DNA of 64,000 bases, taken from assembly GCF_009903685.1 (NCBI RefSeq), contig NZ_JAAABI010000003.1, positions 62,001 through 126,000 on the forward strand, given 5' to 3'. A program made the position numbers and the translations under genes. Shown here piece by piece: positions 53,790 through 62,256 of this stretch. The number at the start of each line of letters is the position of its first letter. Within the stretch, counting starts at the first letter, position 1. This DNA comes from Flagellimonas ochracea. GTDB taxonomy: Bacteria > Bacteroidota > Bacteroidia > Flavobacteriales > Flavobacteriaceae. Below the pieces are notes generated by a model that ran no database searches, was not told where the DNA came from, and saw nothing but the letters and a program-made list of their open reading frames with translations.

Positions 53790-54830
53790 ATGGAAGTGAA
53801 AAAGAAAGACATACGGGCACTTACCAAAGAGCAATTGCGTGCTTTTTTTGAGGACAGGGGGGATAAGGTCTTTCGTGGCAATCAGGTCTACGAGTGGTTA
53901 TGGCAGAAATCCGTACACACATTCGATGCCATGACCAACTTGTCTAAAGAAACCCGACAGATGTTGGAGGAGAACTTTGTCATCAACCATATAAAGGTGG
54001 ACACGATGCAGCGAAGCTCTGATGGCACTATTAAGAATGCCGTGAAGCTTCATGATGAATTGGTAGTGGAGTCAGTGCTCATCCCTACCGATACCCGAAC
54101 CACCGCATGTGTGTCGAGCCAAGTGGGATGCAGTCTGGACTGCCGTTTTTGTGCCACTGCGAGGTTAAAGCGCATGCGAAACCTCAATCCCGATGAAATA
54201 TATGACCAAGTGGTGGCCATAGACAATCAAAGTCGTTTGTATTTTGATAGGCCTTTAAGCAATATAGTCTTCATGGGTATGGGAGAGCCTTTAATGAACT
54301 ACAATAATGTATTGAAGGCCATTGAAAAAATTACCTCACCAGAAGGATTGGGCATGTCACCGAAGCGGATTACTGTTTCAACTTCAGGCGTACCCAAAAT
54401 GATAAAAAAAATGGCCGATGAGGAAGTAAAATTCAAGTTGGCCGTTTCGTTGCATTCAGCTATTGATGAGGTACGTACTTCCATCATGCCCTTTAATGCC
54501 ACTTTTCCATTAAAAGATTTAAGGGAGGCATTGGAGTATTGGTACAGTAAGACCAAAAATCGAATCACTTATGAATATGTTGTTTGGAAAGGAATCAATG
54601 ACACACAGGAGGCTGTGGATGCTTTGGTGAAATTTTGTAGGTTTGCCCCTTCCAAAGTCAACCTGATTGAGTACAATCCCATTGACAACGGCGAATTCCA
54701 GCAGGCGGAAGACACGGCTTTGGAGATGTATCAAAAAACATTGAAATCCCATGGGATTACGGTAACTGTTCGAAGATCAAGAGGAAAGGACATTGATGCT
54801 GCATGTGGACAGTTGGCCAATAAATCCTGA
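53790..54830 (+). CDS. rlmN: Dual-specificity RNA methyltransferase RlmN
   Basis: A 346-residue radical SAM enzyme that methylates C2 of A2503 in 23S rRNA and A37 in some tRNAs. The radical SAM motif is CSLDCRFC (C-x3-C-x2-C); the GMGEPLMNYNNVLKA segment and the C-terminal catalytic Cys (IDAACGQLA) are present. An in-frame ATG at 53772 adds MVIFAP, but a -7 box at 53777-53784 makes the ATG at 53790 the likely start. The radical SAM and mutated-Cys chemistry is that of RlmN, not the resistance enzyme Cfr, since flavobacterial housekeeping context and length fit RlmN. Confidence 0.94.
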   Translation: MEVKKKDIRALTKEQLRAFFEDRGDKVFRGNQVYEWLWQKSVHTFDAMTNLSKETRQMLEENFVINHIKVDTMQRSSDGTIKNAVKLHDELVVESVLIPTDTRTTACVSSQVGCSLDCRFCATARLKRMRNLNPDEIYDQVVAIDNQSRLYFDRPLSNIVFMGMGEPLMNYNNVLKAIEKITSPEGLGMSPKRITVSTSGVPKMIKKMADEEVKFKLAVSLHSAIDEVRTSIMPFNATFPLKDLREALEYWYSKTKNRITYEYVVWKGINDTQEAVDALVKFCRFAPSKVNLIEYNPIDNGEFQQAEDTALEMYQKTLKSHGITVTVRRSRGKDIDAACGQLANKS

Positions 54831-54832
54831 AT

Positions 54833-55327
54833 TTATAAAGTGATTTCTACATGCTTCCGCATTCGCGAATGATGGTCGAATTCATCTTCCATACTGTAAG
54901 CACAGATTAACCAAAGTTTTCTTCCTTTGGTCAAATCAAAATGATAATCATCAAAAGCCTTAATGGGTATGGAAAAGGTAACCGTTGTGATTCCATTTTC
55001 TTCCGAACCTGAAGAATTTATTATCTGGGATTCAGAATTCAAGCTTTTTACAGGTTGTGGGTTGCCGGCACTGACTACATAGAAGTCTTCTGCAGTTACT
55101 TTAGAACCGGTCACTCCGACCATGATTAAATTACTGCCAACGATATCGTCTTTAGAATTAAATCCCAGAGCCACCCATCCATCATCTGGAGCTGAGGCAG
55201 TAAAACTCACGACTTCATCATGATGTTGCCATGAAACTTTCATGCGTTCCACCTGTATTTCTTGTGCGTAGCAATTGGACACTAAGAAAATAAAAAATGG
55301 AAAAGGTATGATATTGAGGTTCACCAT
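54833..55327 (-). CDS. DOMON-domain secreted protein
   Basis: A 164-residue protein with a signal peptide (IIPFPFFIFLVSNCYAQ) and one DOMON domain: strands MKVSWQHHDEVVSFTASAP, DGWVALGFNS, NLIMVGV and the C-terminal FDHHSRMRKHVEITL. DOMON domains bind heme or sugars; the Met/His-rich ends could provide heme ligands as in cytochrome domains of dehydrogenases, but this is inference. It diverges from the prenyl synthase gene. Confidence 0.82.
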   Translation of the reverse strand: MVNLNIIPFPFFIFLVSNCYAQEIQVERMKVSWQHHDEVVSFTASAPDDGWVALGFNSKDDIVGSNLIMVGVTGSKVTAEDFYVVSAGNPQPVKSLNSESQIINSSGSEENGITTVTFSIPIKAFDDYHFDLTKGRKLWLICAYSMEDEFDHHSRMRKHVEITL

Positions 55328-55416
55328 GTTGTTTCGATTTTTTGATTGTCAAGAACTAAGCTAAGCCTTACCATATTATTTTGCTCTTAACACCTAGTTA
55401 AAAACATTGGTATAAG

Positions 55417-55424
55417 TATCTTTG
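55417..55424 (+). promoter_or_regulatory. Candidate -7 box of the prenyl synthase gene
   Basis: TATCTTTG, a full match, 8 bases before the ATG at 55433, so the 5' leader would be only a few bases long. Confidence 0.5.
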
Positions 55425-55432
55425 AAACCGCG

Positions 55433-56407
55433 ATGAAGATTGTATCTCAAATTAGGGAACCGATAGACCAGGAAATGGAGCTTTTTGAGGAAAAGTTCCA
55501 TAAATCCATGTCTTCCAAAGTCGCGCTGTTCAATAGGATAACGTATTACATTGTCAACCGAAAAGGGAAACAAATGCGTCCCATGTTTGTGTTTCTCACG
55601 GCCAAATTGTTAAATGGGGAGGTAAACGAAAGAACCTATTGCGGTGCCTCGATTATAGAATTGATTCACACGGCCAGTCTGGTGCATGATGACGTGGTGG
55701 ATGACAGCCACAAACGAAGAGGTTTCTTCTCCATCAATGCACTTTGGAAAAATAAGATAGCGGTTCTAGTGGGCGATTTTCTGTTCTCCAAAGGCGTATT
55801 GGTAGCTTTGGAAAACAAGGATTACGATTTGTTGCATATTATTTCCAATGCGGTACGCGACATGAGCGAGGGTGAGCTGCTCCAAATTGAGAAGGCACGC
55901 CTTTTGGATATCACGGAAGAAGTCTACTATGATATAATCCGACAAAAGACAGCTACATTAATAGCAGCCTGTTGCAGCATGGGAGCTTGCTCTGTAAAAC
56001 CTGAATCTGAAGAAGTGGAAACTTTTAGAAGATTTGGAGAGTTATGCGGTATGGCCTTTCAGATTAAGGATGACCTTTTTGATTATGGCACCGAAAAAAT
56101 TGGAAAACCTACGGGAATTGATATCAAAGAGCAAAAAATGACCCTTCCCCTTATTTATGCGCTCAACAACAGCGAAAAAGACAAAAAACGCTGGTTGATC
56201 AATTCCATTAAAAATCATAATAAGAATAAGAAAAGGGTAAAGGAAGTGATTGCCTATGTAAAAGAAAAAGGTGGACTGGAGTACGCCGTATCCAAAATGT
56301 TGGAATTCAAGGATGAGGCTTTGGGCTTATTGGACAGCTACCCCGATTCTGAATACAAAAGTGCATTGACTTTGATGGTCAATTATGTGGTAGACCGTGA
56401 AAAGTAA
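55433..56407 (+). CDS. ispB: Polyprenyl diphosphate synthase (octaprenyl type)
   Basis: A 324-residue trans-prenyltransferase. The first aspartate-rich motif is DDVVDD (SLVHDDVVDDSHKRRG), the second DDLFD (FQIKDDLFDYGTEKIGKPTG), and GKQMRPMF supplies the IPP-binding residues. Length and motifs fit long-chain synthases that make the menaquinone side chain; product length is not readable from sequence. Small residues before the first motif (TAS) agree with a long product. Confidence 0.9.
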   Translation: MKIVSQIREPIDQEMELFEEKFHKSMSSKVALFNRITYYIVNRKGKQMRPMFVFLTAKLLNGEVNERTYCGASIIELIHTASLVHDDVVDDSHKRRGFFSINALWKNKIAVLVGDFLFSKGVLVALENKDYDLLHIISNAVRDMSEGELLQIEKARLLDITEEVYYDIIRQKTATLIAACCSMGACSVKPESEEVETFRRFGELCGMAFQIKDDLFDYGTEKIGKPTGIDIKEQKMTLPLIYALNNSEKDKKRWLINSIKNHNKNKKRVKEVIAYVKEKGGLEYAVSKMLEFKDEALGLLDSYPDSEYKSALTLMVNYVVDREK

Positions 56408-56417
56408 ATGCCCTTGG

Positions 56418-56654
56418 TTACATGGCCTGTTCCATTTCTTTGGTGAATTCTTCTTTATAAAAAACCCGTTTGCAGTGGGAACACTCTGCAAATTGTTCCG
56501 TTTTGATCGTAAAGATTGGAATCCAAAACAGATGAGCATAGTTAGGTTGGGACACAACGGTCATGGTGCCCGTTTGGTTGCAATGGGGACAGGCTACCCT
56601 TTTTAGCATTTTGCTTTCTTTTTTGCCCGGCCTTGTTCCGAAAAAGAGAATCAT
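56418..56654 (-). CDS. Small zinc-ribbon protein
   Basis: A 78-residue protein from MILFFGTRPGKKESKM (an ATG 6 codons upstream at 56672 is possible). It has two CxxC pairs: CPHC (ACPHCNQTG) and CSHC (AECSHCKRVF), the zinc-ribbon-15 arrangement, separated by FWIPIFTIKTEQ. The function is unknown. It is convergent with the prenyl synthase gene, leaving 10 bases between the stops, and its start faces dnaG across a palindrome. Confidence 0.85.
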   Translation of the reverse strand: MILFFGTRPGKKESKMLKRVACPHCNQTGTMTVVSQPNYAHLFWIPIFTIKTEQFAECSHCKRVFYKEEFTKEMEQAM

Positions 56655-56723
56655 TTTGAAGTGTTGAAACATAAAGATATCCCATTTGGGTCATCTTTTC
56701 AATAGTGACTCAAACACACACTT

Positions 56724-56741
56724 TTTGGAACCGGTTCCAAA
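56724..56741. promoter_or_regulatory. Perfect 18-bp palindrome centred on GGAACCGGTTCC
   Basis: TTTGGAACCGGTTCCAAA, its own reverse complement, in the 177-base gap between the zinc-ribbon gene and dnaG. The central CG-containing dyad is like LacI-family operators. No LacI regulator is present in the window. Confidence 0.5.
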
Positions 56742-56831
56742 TATGAAGAAATGCCTTTATGATCTAACGAAAATGTCCGTTCAAAAATTTTGTTTTTAAT
56801 TACCTTTAAAGACTTATAGAAAGAATTGCCG

Positions 56832-58802
56832 TTGATTACCAAGAATACCATAGACCAAGTATACGAAACCGCCAGAGTAGAGGAGGTTATTGGTGACTTT
56901 GTCCAATTGAAAAAATCCGGTTCCAACTTTAAAGGATTAAGTCCTTTTACCGACGAGCGGACCCCCAGCTTTATGGTGTCCCCAGTAAAGCAGATTTGGA
57001 AAGATTTCAGCAGCGGTAAGGGAGGCAATGTTGTGGCCTTTTTGATGGAGCACGAACATTTTACCTACCCTGAAGCGATAAAGTATCTGGCCAAAAAATA
57101 CAATATTGAAGTAGAGGAAACCGAACAGACCAATGAAGATAAGGAGAAAGCCAATGAGCGGGAGAGCATGTATTTGGTGTCGGAGTATGCGCAAAAGTAT
57201 TTCTCAAAAACCCTATGGACAACTGAACCAGGAAAGGCAATTGGACTTACCTATTTTAAAGAACGTGGTTTTACCGATGAGACCATAAAAAAGTTTGGGC
57301 TGGGCTACAGTCTGGATCAATGGGAAGCTTTTACCCAAAACGCTTTGGGGGAAGGATACCAACTGGAGTTTCTGGAAAAAACGGGATTGACTATTGTAAA
57401 AGAACAAGCAGGCGGAGCTAACAGGCAGTTCGACCGATTCAAAGGACGGGTCATGTTTCCCATCCACTCCATGAGTGGCAGGGTGTTGGGTTTTGGAGGT
57501 CGTATTTTGACCAACGATAAAAAGGCGGCCAAGTACCTCAATTCCCCTGAAAGTGAGATCTATCATAAAAGTAAGGTGCTGTATGGCATTTATTTTGCCA
57601 AGCAGGCCATTGCCAAAGAAGACAATTGCTATTTGGTGGAAGGGTACACCGACGTTATTCAAATGAATCAAAGTGGGGTGGAAAATGTGGTGGCTTCCAG
57701 TGGAACGGCATTGACTCCTGAACAGATTCGGTTGATCAATCGGCTAACGAATAACATTACCGTGCTTTTTGATGGCGATGCTGCGGGTTTACGCGCTTCC
57801 CTGAGAGGAATCGACCTGATTCTGGAACAAGGAATGAACGTTAAGGTCTGTACTTTTCCTGAAGGTGAGGATCCAGACAGTTTTGCCAAAAACAATTCCT
57901 ACGAGGACTTGGTGCTGTATTTGGAAGAAAACTCCAAAGATTTCATTCAATTTAAAACTTCGTTACTTGCAAAGGAGGCGGCAAACGACCCCATTAAAAG
58001 AGCAGACACGGTTAGGGATATTGTAAATAGCATCAGCAAGATCCCAGATCGGATAAAAAAGGAAATCTATATTCAGGAATGTGCCAAAATGATGGATATT
58101 TCTGAAGAGGTGCTCTATAATACGTTGGCCCAAATAGACAAAAAAGAATTTGCCAATGCCCAAAAAATTAAAAAACAGAAGCAAAAGGCGTTTGAAGTTG
58201 TCAAGCCTGATCCGGTTGAAAAGGTAGATGTGCAATATGAGATGGAGCGAAAAATTATTGAGATGCTTCTTCTATACGGCAACCAAAAACAGGAATTTGA
58301 GGATTTGGTACTTAAAGAAAATGAAGAGGGTGAGTTGGTCTTGGAGCCTGAGATTGTTGAGGCGAAGGTGTATGAAAAAGTGTATCTGGACCTTCAGGAA
58401 GATGAAATTGAGTTGACCAACGAACAGTTCCGGACAATCTATTATACTTTGATAGAAGACTTAAATGAGAACGAAGAGTTTTCGATAAATGCTTTTTTGT
58501 CCAAATTGGACCAAAAGATTGTTCCTGAGGTGTCTTCCATTTTAATGGAAGAGGAGCAATACGTGCTTCACAATTGGGAACGTAAGGATATCTACCCCAA
58601 GGAAAAACAACATGGTGTGGCCCAATTGGTAGATGAAACCATACTAACGTTGCGTTGTAACTTGATAAAAAATCGGATTAAAAAATTGCAACAAAACACC
58701 GAAGGCCAGAATGGGGACAACTCGGAAGTTTTGGAAGAAATCGTCAATTACCTTCAATTGAACAAACTGCTGAACGCTAAGCTTAATCGTGTGCTTTCAT
58801 AA
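56832..58802 (+). CDS. dnaG: DNA primase lacking zinc ligands
   Basis: A replication primase of about 656 residues. The start is not ATG: TTG at 56832 (M-I-T-K-N-T-I-D) fits homologues; TTG at 56826 is possible and would give 658 residues. The N-terminal CHC2-type fold is recognisable (SPFTDERTPSF ... WKDFSSGKGGNVVAFLME), but the four zinc ligands are Ser, Thr, Asp and Ser (positions 39, 42, 60, 63 counted from 56826). The Toprim domain is intact (VEGYTDVIQMNQSG, FDGDAAG). The C-terminal helicase-binding region is long and acidic. Confidence 0.94.
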   Translation: MITKNTIDQVYETARVEEVIGDFVQLKKSGSNFKGLSPFTDERTPSFMVSPVKQIWKDFSSGKGGNVVAFLMEHEHFTYPEAIKYLAKKYNIEVEETEQTNEDKEKANERESMYLVSEYAQKYFSKTLWTTEPGKAIGLTYFKERGFTDETIKKFGLGYSLDQWEAFTQNALGEGYQLEFLEKTGLTIVKEQAGGANRQFDRFKGRVMFPIHSMSGRVLGFGGRILTNDKKAAKYLNSPESEIYHKSKVLYGIYFAKQAIAKEDNCYLVEGYTDVIQMNQSGVENVVASSGTALTPEQIRLINRLTNNITVLFDGDAAGLRASLRGIDLILEQGMNVKVCTFPEGEDPDSFAKNNSYEDLVLYLEENSKDFIQFKTSLLAKEAANDPIKRADTVRDIVNSISKIPDRIKKEIYIQECAKMMDISEEVLYNTLAQIDKKEFANAQKIKKQKQKAFEVVKPDPVEKVDVQYEMERKIIEMLLLYGNQKQEFEDLVLKENEEGELVLEPEIVEAKVYEKVYLDLQEDEIELTNEQFRTIYYTLIEDLNENEEFSINAFLSKLDQKIVPEVSSILMEEEQYVLHNWERKDIYPKEKQHGVAQLVDETILTLRCNLIKNRIKKLQQNTEGQNGDNSEVLEEIVNYLQLNKLLNAKLNRVLS

Positions 58803-58828
58803 AAAAATCCTAGGGATTGCCCAGGATT
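58801..58828 (-). terminator. Terminator of the response regulator gene (minus strand)
   Basis: AATCCT pairs with AGGATT (plus GGG/CCC inside). On the minus strand it is followed by seven T residues, overlapping the dnaG stop codon. Confidence 0.7.
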
Positions 58829-58850
58829 CTAATTGTAAAGGATGTAAGTG

Positions 58851-59480
58851 CTAATATAGTTCCAAAGCCTTGGCTTGTTGCAACAGGTCCACCAAATTAT
58901 CAACGTTTAATTTTTTCATTAAACGGGCTTTGTAGGTGCTGACCGTTTTTTCATTTAGGTTGAGACCCTCTGCCACTTCCTTGTTTCTTTTGCCACTGGC
59001 CAAAAGTTTCAATACCTCTACCTCTCTCGAAGAGAGTTTTCTAAAGAACCTTCTTGGTTTCTGTGTGCCTTCATCAAAAGCAAGGCGTTGGGCAAGTTCG
59101 TTGGTGATGAACATATTGCCTGTACTTACCTTTTTTACGGCAGAAACAATGTAATCCAAATCGGAACTTTTAGACAAGTATCCGTAGGCTCCGGCACGAA
59201 TGGTGCTCAGGGCATAAACATCTTCAGACTGTCCGCTGAACATCAAGGTTTTAATGTTTGGGAATTCCTGTTTTAACTTCCGCAATGTGGCAATACCATT
59301 AATTTCTGGAATGTCCATTTCAAGAATCACTACGTCGGGGGTAACTTTTTCAAGGACCTCGAACAGTTCCGTAGTGGTGGAAACATCTGCAATAATTTCC
59401 ATTTCTGAACTGGATTCGAGTACCTGCTTTATTCCTAGTCGAACTATGGGATGGTTGTCAGCAATTAAAACTTTTATCAT
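58851..59480 (-). CDS. NarL/FixJ-type response regulator with Glu at the phospho-acceptor site
   Basis: A 209-residue protein: receiver domain 1-120 and LuxR HTH about 143-205 (LSSREVEVLKLLASGKRNKE, then VAEGLNLNEKTVSTYKARLM). At the phospho-acceptor position the sequence is VVILEMDIPE, with Glu54 instead of Asp; the acidic pair is D8-N9 instead of D-D; Ser82 and Lys104 are conserved. Glu often mimics phospho-Asp, so the protein may be constitutively active or controlled otherwise. No sensor kinase gene is adjacent. It is convergent with dnaG. Confidence 0.9.
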   Translation of the reverse strand: MIKVLIADNHPIVRLGIKQVLESSSEMEIIADVSTTTELFEVLEKVTPDVVILEMDIPEINGIATLRKLKQEFPNIKTLMFSGQSEDVYALSTIRAGAYGYLSKSSDLDYIVSAVKKVSTGNMFITNELAQRLAFDEGTQKPRRFFRKLSSREVEVLKLLASGKRNKEVAEGLNLNEKTVSTYKARLMKKLNVDNLVDLLQQAKALELY

Positions 59481-59632
59481 TCGCCTATTTATTTGGTTTT
59501 AGTACTTATTTACTTACATAAAGATGGCAAGCAAGATAGCGATTTAGGGTCGTAAATTTGTAATTTTTTTCTTAAAACCTTAGTTTTTTTGGGGTTTTTT
59601 TCGTTTTAATCAGGGGTTTTTCCGTCAAAAAG

Positions 59633-60421
59633 CTACTTTAAGTGTGCAGGAATTTCGCAAATAGGTATAGGAATCATCTTATGCTTGTTGTTTGTGTTGT
59701 ATCTTTTATAAATATCAAACACCGTTTTTTCCCTGCCTGTAAACTCATCCGAAGTCTTGCCTATATTGTCCATTTTCATGGCCCATTCCAGTTCTGGATA
59801 CGAGGCTCCAATTTGGTCTTCGTCAGTCCTGCTATCCCCCCAAAGCCCATCCGTTGGTGGAGCAGTCATAATATCCTCATTTACACCCAAAACCCTTCCG
59901 AGTTCATATACTTCTGTCTTGAGCAAATCCGCAATTGGGCTAAGGTCCACGCCGCCATCGCCATATTTTGTGTAAAACCCTATTCCAAAGTCTTCAACTT
60001 TGTTGCCGGTCCCCGCTACCAAATATCCTTTTAGCGCAGCAAAGTAATACAGTGTGGTCATGCGCAGTCGAGCCCGTGTATTGGCAAGCGACATGTGTCG
60101 GTCCTCTTCATTTTCCACTTTGGGTAGGGAAGCCACCAAACTGTCAAAAACGGGCGTTAGGTTCACAGGCTGTCTGTTTACATTTGGAAAATTTTCCATC
60201 AACCATTCAATATGCCTGTCTGCACGGGTCACTTGGTTCTTGCCTTGGTGTATGGGCATTTCAACACATAGAAGATTTAGATTTGTTTTGGCGCACAGCG
60301 TGGAGGTCACGGCAGAATCAATTCCCCCAGAAACGCCAACGACAAATCCATCACAATTTGCTTTTTGAGCATAGTTTTTTAACCAATCCACAATATGGGT
60401 GATTACCTTTTCCGTTTGCAT
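59633..60421 (-). CDS. nadE: NAD synthetase
   Basis: A 262-residue ammonia-dependent-type NAD+ synthetase that amidates deamido-NAD. The PP-loop is SGGIDSAV at about residues 30-37, and GTGNKVEDFGIGFYTKYGDG is the family segment. There is no glutaminase (nitrilase) domain. It diverges from gldB with 57 bases between, the arrangement seen in other Flavobacteria. The 152 bases between the response regulator and this gene's end region show no feature. Confidence 0.95.
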   Translation of the reverse strand: MQTEKVITHIVDWLKNYAQKANCDGFVVGVSGGIDSAVTSTLCAKTNLNLLCVEMPIHQGKNQVTRADRHIEWLMENFPNVNRQPVNLTPVFDSLVASLPKVENEEDRHMSLANTRARLRMTTLYYFAALKGYLVAGTGNKVEDFGIGFYTKYGDGGVDLSPIADLLKTEVYELGRVLGVNEDIMTAPPTDGLWGDSRTDEDQIGASYPELEWAMKMDNIGKTSDEFTGREKTVFDIYKRYNTNNKHKMIPIPICEIPAHLK

Positions 60422-60446
60422 ATATCTCTTTTTAGATTCAATAAAT

Positions 60447-60454
60447 TACCTTTG
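60447..60454 (+). promoter_or_regulatory. Candidate -7 box of gldBC
   Basis: TACCTTTG matches TAnnTTTG, 24 bases before the gldB ATG at 60479. It supports this start over the upstream in-frame ATG at 60395. Confidence 0.5.
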
Positions 60455-60478
60455 TGCCCTGTAAATTTAAACGCTGTC

Positions 60479-61480
60479 ATGCTAATAATAAAGAGGTTGT
60501 CCAAATACTTTAATTTAAGTGTACTGGTTGGTTTTGCTTTTTGTGTGATGTGTTGCTTTATGATGAGCTGTAAAGAAGCGGATAAGACCGAAGACACCAT
60601 TTCAAAAACCCAAATTGACTTGCAAATTCTTCGATTTGACCGTGAATTTGCAAAAGCTTCTCCTAAGGAGATCCCGCAGCTTAAAAAAAAGTATCCCTAT
60701 CTTTTTCCAGACCAGTTTCCTGACAGTGTTTGGATTGCGAAATTATCCGATACCCTTCAACAGGAACTCTCTGAAGAAGTGGAGCAAACATTTGGTGATT
60801 TTGATCAAGAAACCGAGGATTTAAAGTCCCTGTTTCAACACACAGCCTATTATTTTCCAAATTTTGAGGTGCCCAAAGTGATTACATTGACCTCCGATGT
60901 GCGTTACAAAGACCGTATCATATTGACCGATACCTTATTATTGATAGGTTTGGATAATTATTTGGGAAAGGACCATCGATTTTACCAAGGGTTGCAGCGA
61001 TATATTGCTTCTGGACTTGACAAAGGATATCTTACCTCTGATATCGCAAGTGCCTTTTCGAAAAAGGTGCTTCGCCTCCCAAACAATCGCACCTTTTTGT
61101 CTCGAATGATTTATTATGGCAAAGAATTGTACCTAAAGGATAAATTGCTTCCGCTGCTGTCCGATGCCCAAAAAATTGGATATTCCGAAGAAGAAATGGA
61201 GTGGGCCAGGGCCAATGAGGAGCAGATTTGGCGCTATTTTGTTGAGCGCGAATTGCTCTACAGCACCGATTCGGAACTGGACAGACGGTTTTTGGATCCA
61301 GCACCTTTCTCAAAGTTCCGTCTGGCCTTGGACAATGAGTCGCCCGGCAGATTGGGCAGGTATATGGGCTGGCAGGTTGTTAGGGCCTTTATGGATAAAA
61401 ATAATATTGGATTGCAACGGCTTTTAGATATGCCCGCTGCGGAAATTTTGCAAGAATCAAACTATAAACCAAGAAAATAG
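60479..61480 (+). CDS. gldB: Gliding motility lipoprotein GldB
   Basis: A 333-residue lipoprotein (lipobox CCFMMSC in the first 27 residues) essential for flavobacterial gliding and type IX secretion-linked surface movement. It has the family's charged N-terminal region (QIDLQILRFDREFAKASP), a peptidase-like helical core (LIGLDNYLGKDHRFY, then YIASGLDKGYL) and the RLGRYMGWQVVRAFM ending. The start at 60479 is chosen because it gives a proper lipoprotein signal and follows the -7 box. gldC begins at the very next base. Confidence 0.93.
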   Translation: MLIIKRLSKYFNLSVLVGFAFCVMCCFMMSCKEADKTEDTISKTQIDLQILRFDREFAKASPKEIPQLKKKYPYLFPDQFPDSVWIAKLSDTLQQELSEEVEQTFGDFDQETEDLKSLFQHTAYYFPNFEVPKVITLTSDVRYKDRIILTDTLLLIGLDNYLGKDHRFYQGLQRYIASGLDKGYLTSDIASAFSKKVLRLPNNRTFLSRMIYYGKELYLKDKLLPLLSDAQKIGYSEEEMEWARANEEQIWRYFVERELLYSTDSELDRRFLDPAPFSKFRLALDNESPGRLGRYMGWQVVRAFMDKNNIGLQRLLDMPAAEILQESNYKPRK

Positions 61481-61813
61481 ATGGCTGTTGTACATACTTC
61501 AGAGATAAAATTGAAAGTGGGATTGGATGAAAACCGCGTGCCAGAAGAACTGACCTGGTCGGCCGAAGACGGAGGAATTAACAGTGAAGAGGCCAAAGCC
61601 CTTCTGTTGTCCGTCTGGGATAGTAAAAACAAGGAGTCTCTTAAAATTGACCTTTGGACCAAGGATATGCCCGTTGAAGAAATGAAAATCTTTTTTCATC
61701 AAACCCTGGTCACGATGGCGGATACTTTTTATAAGGCTACCCAAGACGAAAAGATGACGGCTACCATGAAGGACTTCTGCGAATACTTTGCAGAAAAGCT
61801 GGAGTTGAAATAG
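61481..61813 (+). CDS. gldC: Gliding motility protein GldC
   Basis: A 110-residue cytoplasmic protein that starts directly after the gldB stop. The sequence (SEIKLKVGLDENRVPEELTW, then FHQTLVTMADTFYKATQDEK) matches GldC, which assists gliding in an auxiliary way, possibly through GldB. Tight coupling with gldB and the divergent nadE reproduce the known gene order. Confidence 0.93.
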   Translation: MAVVHTSEIKLKVGLDENRVPEELTWSAEDGGINSEEAKALLLSVWDSKNKESLKIDLWTKDMPVEEMKIFFHQTLVTMADTFYKATQDEKMTATMKDFCEYFAEKLELK

Positions 61814-61866
61814 TGTTTGTTTCATAAGAATTTGCCAGTCTCCTTTTTTTTCTTATTTTATAGACT

Positions 61867-62241
61867 ATGATAGGAGAAGAAAAGAAGGAAAACAAAGCAT
61901 TTTTAAAAAAGTCGGTAGAATATCTCGAAGGAAGAGGGTTTGACAACATAAAAGTAGATCTGTCCGGACATGAACGCCCTAAATCATTTCGAACAAAATC
62001 AGGTGATGTTCAGGTCGCAGCGGACATTTCTGCCACCAAAAATGGCAGAAAGTACTTTTTTGACATTAGTCTAAAGACCAAAAAACCCAAGTTGCTGAAA
62101 TCGAAGTGGTTGTTACTGGATACCGTTGCCCGTTTAAAATCCAACAGTTTTAAGATTATTACCACCAAGGGCCATTTAAAGTTCACCGATGACCTTTTGA
62201 ATGAGGTCAATCTTACGAATAAGGAACCCATACGCATTTAA
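61867..62241 (+). CDS. Conserved-looking hypothetical protein
   Basis: A 124-residue soluble basic protein that I do not recognise. It has an N-terminal helix (EEKKENKAFLKKSVEYLEGR), a strand (FDNIKVDL), then GDVQVAADISATKNGRKYFF with the Asp-x-Ser-x-Lys element DISLK. The order helix, strand, D..., (D/E)-x-K with a following helix recalls small PD-(D/E)xK nuclease-like folds, but this is a weak analogy. It lies between gldBC and another unassigned gene, all on the plus strand. Confidence 0.65.
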   Translation: MIGEEKKENKAFLKKSVEYLEGRGFDNIKVDLSGHERPKSFRTKSGDVQVAADISATKNGRKYFFDISLKTKKPKLLKSKWLLLDTVARLKSNSFKIITTKGHLKFTDDLLNEVNLTNKEPIRI

Positions 62242-62256
62242 TTATTCCCCAACAAT

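Noticed and set aside
53790-54830. Cfr-type antibiotic resistance methyltransferase
   Set aside because: Motifs and length equally fit the housekeeping RlmN, which every genome carries; the neighbourhood is housekeeping.
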